DNA from: Akkermansiaceae bacterium
Lineage (GTDB): Bacteria; Verrucomicrobiota; Verrucomicrobiia; Verrucomicrobiales; Akkermansiaceae
Length of the DNA stretch: 11,047 bases
Direction: 5' to 3'
Assembly (NCBI GenBank): GCA_023300065.1
Contig: JALZWJ010000222.1
Span: 1-11,047, forward strand
Shown: piece after piece, positions 7,063-11,047 of the stretch
Layout: the number at the start of each line of letters is the position of its first letter
Position numbering within the stretch: position 1 is the first letter of the stretch
The notes under the pieces: model-generated
Told to the model about the DNA's origin: nothing
Database searches by the model: none
Seen by the model: only the letters and a program-made list of their open reading frames with translations
Program-made: the position numbers and the translations under genes

Positions 7063-7590
7063 CTACGCGTCCCCCTTTTCTAATTTCTTCTGAGCTTTCT
7101 TCTCCCGTGCCTCTCTAAAAAAGCTCTTCAACATCCCCACGCATTCATCCTCCATCACGCCCATCGTGATCTCGCAGCGATGGTTCAGCGGCGGGTTACT
7201 TTGTAAGAGATTAATCCAACCTCCCGCCGCTCCCCCCTTCGGGTCCATCGCTCCATAAACAACACGGTCAGGGCGGCAGTGGACAATCGCTCCCGCACAC
7301 ATCGGGCACGGTTCCTTCGTCACATAGAGGGTTGATCCCTCCAGCCGCCAATCTCCATAAGCCGTCTGCGCCGCCGTCAGAGCCAGCATCTCGGCATGAG
7401 CCGTGGCATCCTTCAGCGTCTCTACCTGGTTCCAACCCCGCGCGATTACCTGACCATCCCTTACGATCACCGCGCCGATCGGCACCTCACCCACTTCATA
7501 AGCACGCCTCGCTTCCCGCAAAGCCTGACTCATGAAAAAAAGATCGTTTTGAAAGTCAACCGACTGCTCGCTCTCGAAGTCAAACTCCAT
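7063..7590 (-). CDS. tadA: tRNA-specific adenosine deaminase TadA
   Basis: TadA deaminates adenosine 34 of tRNA-Arg(ACG) to inosine, allowing one tRNA to read CGU, CGC and CGA; it is cytoplasmic and usually essential. The 175-aa product carries the cytidine-deaminase-fold zinc site: His65 and proton-shuttle Glu67 in HAEMLAL, and Cys95 and Cys98 in EPCPMCAGA. The conserved PIGAVIV and RGWNQ segments (37-54) precede it. The length is normal for the family apart from an extra acidic N-terminus of roughly 19 residues; an internal Met20 (MSQALREARRAY) is an alternative start near the usual family N-terminus. The C-terminus is Lys/Glu-rich. The gene starts 8 bp downstream of the trmO stop, so the two form a tRNA-modification operon. 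Confidence 0.96.
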   Translation of the reverse strand: MEFDFESEQSVDFQNDLFFMSQALREARRAYEVGEVPIGAVIVRDGQVIARGWNQVETLKDATAHAEMLALTAAQTAYGDWRLEGSTLYVTKEPCPMCAGAIVHCRPDRVVYGAMDPKGGAAGGWINLLQSNPPLNHRCEITMGVMEDECVGMLKSFFREAREKKAQKKLEKGDA

Positions 7591-7598
7591 ACCCGTGA

Positions 7599-8273
7599 TT
7601 AGCGGATGATGGGATCACTGGAAAGAACGATCACGCGCCCCCCCTGCACTCGCCACTTCACATTGCTACCCTCGATCATACACCCATAGACTCGCTCCTC
7701 ATCATCGTGATACGCCGGACGTGGATCAACCGCCAAAATCTGCGTGATCAAAGCCCTCCTCTCTTCATCAATTTCCCCTTCTAGGTCATCCACAAAGTCC
7801 ACCCCCAGCAGCACCGGTGCCTCCTTTGCAAAGCCCCCCTCCGCATCAGCGACTGACTCCACATAAGGGAGATAGGGCTTTAGATCCAGCACCGCTGTCC
7901 CATCGACCAGATCCAGCCCACTCACCACGAGTGAGTCATCATGCACCCCCTCCAGCTTGACCAGCGAGAGCCCAATCCGATTTGGCCGGAAAGGCGAGCG
8001 GGTCGCAAAAACCCCCTTCTTCTCATTCCCACCCAAACGGGGTGGCCGGACAAACCAACGCGTGTCCTTTTCCTCCACCTGATCAAAAAGAAAGACGATC
8101 CACACATGGCTAAAGTCCTCCAACCCTCGACAAGCCCCCGCAGGCACCTCGTCTGAAAAAACGATCCGCCCACGCGCCTCCGGAACCAAGCCACTCTGTC
8201 TCGGCGTACCGAATTTTTCGCCAAAGCAGCTCTCGACCCGCCCAATCGGCCTCATAGAGATCTCATCACTCAT
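7599..8273 (-). CDS. trmO: tRNA (adenine37-N6)-methyltransferase TrmO
   Basis: TrmO (older name TsaA/YaeB, UPF0066) uses S-adenosylmethionine to methylate N6 of t6A37 in threonine tRNA, giving m6t6A and fine-tuning decoding. Visible hallmarks are IGRVES at the N-terminus, GEKFGTPRQSGL (18-29), FSHVWIVFLF (54-63), FATRSPFRPNRIGLS (89-103), the DLKPYLPY block (130-137) and DPRPAYH (183-189). I chose the ATG at 8273, giving 224 aa, because it aligns with the usual family N-terminus. The frame is open further upstream to 8414, but that extension is unlike the family and would overlap gluQ on the other strand. The gene is first in an apparent operon with tadA (8-bp gap). Its start is preceded by an inverted repeat instead of a Shine-Dalgarno. 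Confidence 0.95.
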   Translation of the reverse strand: MSDEISMRPIGRVESCFGEKFGTPRQSGLVPEARGRIVFSDEVPAGACRGLEDFSHVWIVFLFDQVEEKDTRWFVRPPRLGGNEKKGVFATRSPFRPNRIGLSLVKLEGVHDDSLVVSGLDLVDGTAVLDLKPYLPYVESVADAEGGFAKEAPVLLGVDFVDDLEGEIDEERRALITQILAVDPRPAYHDDEERVYGCMIEGSNVKWRVQGGRVIVLSSDPIIR

Positions 8274-8277
8274 AGAG

Positions 8278-8318
8278 AAAGGAAAGCGGGCTAAGCCGCT
8301 CGGAGCGAGGATTCCTTT
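8278..8318 (-). promoter_or_regulatory. Inverted-repeat structure in the trmO leader
   Basis: On the minus strand AAAGGAA (8318-8312) and TTCCTTT (8284-8278) are a perfect 7-bp inverted repeat whose second arm ends 4 nt before the trmO ATG. Between them lie two mutually exclusive small hairpins. CGCT/AGCG with loop CCG spans 8307-8297, and AGCGG/CCGCT with a 6-nt loop spans 8300-8285; both use the bases around 8297-8300. Alternative pairings beside a start codon are what a leader switching translation on and off would look like, but each stem is short and no known riboswitch or ribosomal-protein site is recognised. Confidence 0.35.
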
Positions 8319-8382
8319 TCCAACATCGCACCACAGTGATGGACGCCCCCCTCTACTCTGGCCCATACTCCCCTCAGAATTC

Positions 8383-9195
8383 ATGATCATCACCCGCTTC
8401 GCCCCCAGTCCCACCGGTCGCCTCCACCTGGGCCACGCCTATGCGGCAGTGATTGCACATCAGGAAGGTGGGCGGTTTTTAGTCCGCTTTGAAGACATCG
8501 ACCACACCCGCGTGCGCCCTGAATTTTACGAAGGGATCTTAGAAGACCTCACCTGGCTAGGCCTCACGTGGGATGAAGAACCGTGGCGCCAGCTCGACCG
8601 CCTCGCGCACTATCAAAAGGCCCTGGATCAGCTCAAAAAACTCGGCGTCATCTACCCCTGCTATTGCACACGGAAAGAAATCGAGAGCGAACTCGCCCAT
8701 CTCACACACGCACCCCACGGACCCGAGGGCCCCCTCTACCCCGGCACCTGCCGAGAGCTAACGCAGCCCCCCGATCCCCGCGAACCCGCCTGGCGACTCA
8801 ACATCAAAAAAGCCTCCGCCCTCACCGGCCCCCTCACCTTTCAAAATGGCCAAGCCCCCACCCCCGTGCAAGCCGACCTCCTAGGAGATGTCATTCTCGC
8901 CCGAAAGGACATCGGCACCTCCTACCATCTCGCCGTCGTCGTAGATGACGCCGCACAAAACATCACCCTCGTCACAAGGGGGCAGGACCTCCTCCCCTCC
9001 ACCCACATTCACCGCGTTCTCCAAACCCTCCTCGGGCTCCCAGAGCCACGCTACCTCCATCACCCACTCATTTGCGATGACACCGGCCAACGCCTCGCAA
9101 AACGGCACGACTCCCTCGCCCTCGCCACCCTCCGCGCACAGGGACTCAGCAAAGACGACGTTCTAAAAATGCTCGCCTCCCCGAGTCTCGAATAA
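8383..9195 (+). CDS. gluQ: Glutamyl-Q tRNA(Asp) synthetase (GluQ-RS)
   Basis: GluQ-RS (YadB) activates glutamate with ATP without tRNA and transfers it to queuosine 34 of tRNA-Asp, making glutamyl-queuosine. The 270-aa protein is a truncated GluRS catalytic core lacking the anticodon-binding half, as expected. Class I signatures are visible: RFAPSPTGRLHLGHA (5-19, HIGH equivalent HLGH), RFEDID (35-40), and a degenerate KMSKS region RLAKRHDS (237-244). The zinc motif CxC (Cys93, Cys95) followed by YPGTC (119-123) is the diagnostic insertion that distinguishes GluQ-RS from GluRS. The ATG at 8383 lies directly before the APSPTG motif, so the start is firm. It diverges from trmO across 109 bp. 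Queuosine must be made or salvaged elsewhere in the genome for this enzyme to have a substrate. Confidence 0.95.
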   Translation: MIITRFAPSPTGRLHLGHAYAAVIAHQEGGRFLVRFEDIDHTRVRPEFYEGILEDLTWLGLTWDEEPWRQLDRLAHYQKALDQLKKLGVIYPCYCTRKEIESELAHLTHAPHGPEGPLYPGTCRELTQPPDPREPAWRLNIKKASALTGPLTFQNGQAPTPVQADLLGDVILARKDIGTSYHLAVVVDDAAQNITLVTRGQDLLPSTHIHRVLQTLLGLPEPRYLHHPLICDDTGQRLAKRHDSLALATLRAQGLSKDDVLKMLASPSLE

Positions 9196-9211
9196 ATTCT
9201 CTCCTCTCCCC

Positions 9212-9231
9212 ATCATAAATCCCCTTATGAT
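9212..9231. promoter_or_regulatory. Inverted repeat just upstream of the SAF-domain gene
   Basis: ATCATAA (9212-9218) and TTATGAT (9225-9231) are a perfect 7-bp inverted repeat around the 6-nt spacer ATCCCC. It fills the middle of the 42-bp gap after gluQ and ends 6 bp before the next ATG. As DNA it is a plausible operator for a dimeric regulator; as RNA it would occlude the ribosome-binding region. The AT-rich stem and lack of a following T run argue against a gluQ terminator. Confidence 0.4.
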
Positions 9232-9237
9232 TTCCCC

Positions 9238-10308
9238 ATGTTAGAAATGCCACTGCGAGTCGGACTCTTTGGAACAAGCCCCACCGCGCTGGGCGTGGCC
9301 CACCAAGTCCACGCCACCGATGGCATGCAGATCGCTTGGCAAGCGGAAGCAGACCTCCAAAACCTAGAAGACCTAGAAGACCTCCTCAAAGAAACCCCCA
9401 TCGATGTCTTCGTAGAAGCCTCCGCCAACCTCACCCTAAGCGCCGAATCCTCCCTCCTAGCCATTGCTAACAATGCCCACGTCGTCCTCACCGATCCCCG
9501 CACCGACGTCGCCGCCGGCCTCAGCCTACAAGCCGAAGCTTACCAACGCGGAGCCATCGTCACCTCCGATGCCGGGACCGCCCACGGCACCCTCGCCACC
9601 ATGATGCAGGAAGCCCACATCATGGGATTCCAGACCGTGCAAGCAGGGCAAATTTCACCCAAAAGTGGCTCCAGCAAACTTCACTACGAAATGGCAGCCC
9701 TCGCCAACGGCTTCGGCCTCCTCCCGCCCGACGGCGGCATGACCGGCCCCCAAATCAACACGCTCGATGAAGTCATCACCGCCTTCGACCTAGACGCATA
9801 CGGCGACACCCCACGCGTCGAATTCGTACAAGGCCCCCGCCCCCACGGCGGCCTCTACCTCATCGTTAAACCAAAAAAAGACCTCCCCGCAGCCCAAGCC
9901 GCCCACCTCCGCGCCTGCCAACTCGGAGACGGCCCGTACTACCTCCTCCTCCGTGATCAGCCCCTCGGCTACTTCGAAACCCCAAAAGCCATCCTCGCCG
10001 CCTCCGCCGGCCAAGCCATCCTCGCCCCCGGCCTCCTCACCTGCGAGGTCTACGCCCAGGCCCCTACCGACTTAGAAACAGGCACCACCCTCCCCCCGCA
10101 TCTCCCAGCCACCCTCCGCCCACTCAACCCCGACCTCGTCCCCCACGCCCTCCTCCAAAGCGGAACTGCCATCATAAAAAACATCCCCGCCGGAACCCTC
10201 CTCACCTTTGACCACGTCACCCTCCCAGACGCTCCCCTCACCCACCTCTGGGTCGCACAGCAAGAAATCACCATCAACCAAACCTCAGAGGACGCTGGGG
10301 CAAGCTAA
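9238..10308 (+). CDS. SAF-domain homoserine-dehydrogenase-like protein with atypical nucleotide-binding motif
   Basis: The 356-aa protein matches, by remembered pattern, the COG4091 group of predicted homoserine-dehydrogenase-like proteins with a C-terminal SAF domain; Brucella DXR-like (DRL) enzyme is a known relative. Recognisable blocks are an N-terminal beta strand and loop PLRVGLFGTSPTALGV (5-20), IDVFVEASANLTLSAESSL (55-73), HVVLTDPRTD (81-90), the SDAG...GT motif (110-118), an EMAALANGFGLLPP...MTGPQ block (151-172) and a SAF-like segment IIKNIPAGTLLTFDHVTL (312-329). Oddities: the usual Rossmann GxGxxG is reduced to GTSPTAL, the N-terminal domain is short, and the AGQISPKSG segment (136-144) lacks the Asn-x-Lys-Gly pattern I associate with the family. 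It may therefore bind a different ligand or be non-catalytic. ATG at 9238 or 9247 could be the start. Codons are extremely C-ending. Confidence is good for the family, low for the function. Confidence 0.75.
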   Translation: MLEMPLRVGLFGTSPTALGVAHQVHATDGMQIAWQAEADLQNLEDLEDLLKETPIDVFVEASANLTLSAESSLLAIANNAHVVLTDPRTDVAAGLSLQAEAYQRGAIVTSDAGTAHGTLATMMQEAHIMGFQTVQAGQISPKSGSSKLHYEMAALANGFGLLPPDGGMTGPQINTLDEVITAFDLDAYGDTPRVEFVQGPRPHGGLYLIVKPKKDLPAAQAAHLRACQLGDGPYYLLLRDQPLGYFETPKAILAASAGQAILAPGLLTCEVYAQAPTDLETGTTLPPHLPATLRPLNPDLVPHALLQSGTAIIKNIPAGTLLTFDHVTLPDAPLTHLWVAQQEITINQTSEDAGAS

Positions 10309-10440
10309 TCTAAAATCGGAAGGGAGATCCCTCTATTTCTGATACCATCCCTAGGTCCGGTTTCCGAAAATCCAGAGAGTCATGATCGCATTCGTCGTGG
10401 ACCAATCCCGTCTCATTGGCTTAGCCTCTCCCCACACACC

Positions 10441-11016
10441 ATGCTCATTGCTTTCAACAAACCCTTCGGCATCCTCAGCCAATTCAATGCCAACCCCGGC
10501 GACGAAGGACAACGCACCCTCAAGGAGTTCAATTTCCCGCCGAAGTGCCTCCCGCTCGGCCGTCTCGATATGGACTCCGAGGGCCTCCTCCTCTTCACCG
10601 ACGAGAAATCGCTCGAAGACCGCCTGCTGAATCCCCGCTTCAACCATCGTCGCCGCTACCTCGTCCTCGTCGAAGGCATCCCAGATGAAGCAGCCCTCAC
10701 TAAGCTCCGCAGCGGAACCCTCATTATCAAAGGTCACCGCTGCATGCCCTGCCGCGCCAAGTCCCTCAAGCAAGCCCCGCCCATCCCCGACCGCGATCCC
10801 CCCGTCCGCGTTCGCCAAAAAATCATCGACACCTGGCTCCGCCTCGAGCTCCGCGAAGGCAAAAACCGGCAAGTCCGCCGCATGACCGCCGCCGTAGGCT
10901 TCCCCTGCCTCCGCCTCCTGCGCGAGGGCATCGGCGCCTTCCCCCTCGGCGATCTCCCCGTCGGCGAATGGAAGGAACTCAATGAAGAAGAACGCGCCGC
11001 CATCTTCGCAAGGTAG
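10441..11016 (+). CDS. rluE: 23S rRNA pseudouridine synthase RluE
   Basis: RluE isomerises one uridine (U2457 in E. coli numbering) of 23S rRNA to pseudouridine during ribosome assembly. The 191-aa product has the RsuA/RluE-family layout without the N-terminal S4 domain, which favours RluE over RsuA, RluB or RluF. Hallmarks are AFNKPFGILSQF (4-15), PLGRLDMDSEGLLLFT (38-53) with catalytic Asp43 in GRLD, RRRYLVLVEG (70-79), PPVRVR (120-125), LELREGKNRQVRRMTAAVG (135-153) and LRLLREGIG (157-165). The N-terminal ATG lies immediately before the family's conserved NKP motif, so the start is firm. The 132 bp before it hold no clear promoter, only a weak AGGGA/TCCCT inverted repeat near 10320-10332. 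It stands alone on the + strand after the SAF-domain gene. Confidence 0.94.
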   Translation: MLIAFNKPFGILSQFNANPGDEGQRTLKEFNFPPKCLPLGRLDMDSEGLLLFTDEKSLEDRLLNPRFNHRRRYLVLVEGIPDEAALTKLRSGTLIIKGHRCMPCRAKSLKQAPPIPDRDPPVRVRQKIIDTWLRLELREGKNRQVRRMTAAVGFPCLRLLREGIGAFPLGDLPVGEWKELNEEERAAIFAR

Positions 11017-11047
11017 CGTTCTTCCTCCCCGCCCTCTGCGGTAAAAC

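Noticed and set aside
7027..7075. Possible bidirectional terminator between the DUF6624 gene and tadA
   Set aside because: The only pairing is GGG/CCC around a palindromic ACGCGT, before a short T run; too weak to call.
8274..8414. N-terminal extension of trmO to the ATG at 8414
   Set aside because: The extra 47 residues do not resemble the family N-terminus and would overlap the firmly placed gluQ start on the other strand.
10320..10332. AGGGA/TCCCT inverted repeat as a terminator of the SAF-domain gene
   Set aside because: The stem is 5 bp or shorter with a 2-nt loop, and the following bases are not a T run.
10351..10872. Antisense open frame of 173 codons over rluE
   Set aside because: Acidic, Ala/Glu-rich shadow of the RluE codons; RluE motifs run the full length on the other strand.

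Overview
The window looks like bacterial chromosome from a fairly GC-rich, Gram-negative lineage. My best guess is a Verrucomicrobiota-type genome. Supporting signs are strongly C-ending codons, few clear Shine-Dalgarno sequences, secreted or lipoprotein-type hypothetical proteins, a DUF6624-like domain, and a SAF-domain homoserine-dehydrogenase-like protein. This assignment is inference, because no rRNA or other marker gene lies in the window. I see no tRNA, rRNA, CRISPR array, insertion sequence or phage gene.

Layout. (1) 64-1392 (+): DEAD-box RNA helicase RhlE with a basic, glycine/arginine-rich tail. (2) 1408-1887 (-): a small nucleotidyltransferase-fold protein convergent with rhlE, preceded by an overlapping 61-codon ORF (1835-2020). 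(3) 2021-2403: a gene-poor gap holding one plausible 45-codon ORF (2237-2374). (4) 2404-3261 (-): two envelope genes, a 54-aa membrane peptide and a proline-rich single-pass membrane protein. (5) 3461-7026 (+): a secreted or lipoprotein block of a two-EF-hand lipoprotein, a 712-aa exported alpha/beta-hydrolase with a complete Ser-Asp-His triad, and an exported DUF6624-like protein starting 4 bp after it. (6) 7063-8273 (-): tadA and trmO, an apparent tRNA-modification operon. (7) 8383-10308 (+): gluQ, divergent from trmO, then a SAF-domain homoserine-dehydrogenase-like protein with an abnormal Rossmann motif. (8) 10441-11016 (+): rluE, an rRNA pseudouridine synthase.

Functionally the window has two themes. 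The flanks are RNA housekeeping: RhlE, TadA acting on A34, TrmO acting on t6A37, GluQ-RS acting on Q34, and RluE acting on 23S rRNA. The centre (about 2.4-7.0 kb) is an accessory-looking set of secreted or envelope proteins of unknown substrate, with visibly lower GC and weaker C-over-G skew in the stretches I sampled. In the flanks the + strand is C-rich even across minus-strand genes, so the skew looks replicational rather than transcriptional.

The most interesting items are the secreted hydrolase/DUF6624/EF-hand block, the degenerate-looking dehydrogenase-like protein, two or three unlisted small genes, and two inverted repeats placed just upstream of start codons (trmO leader and 9212-9231). 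I found no clear evidence of a wholly new system.
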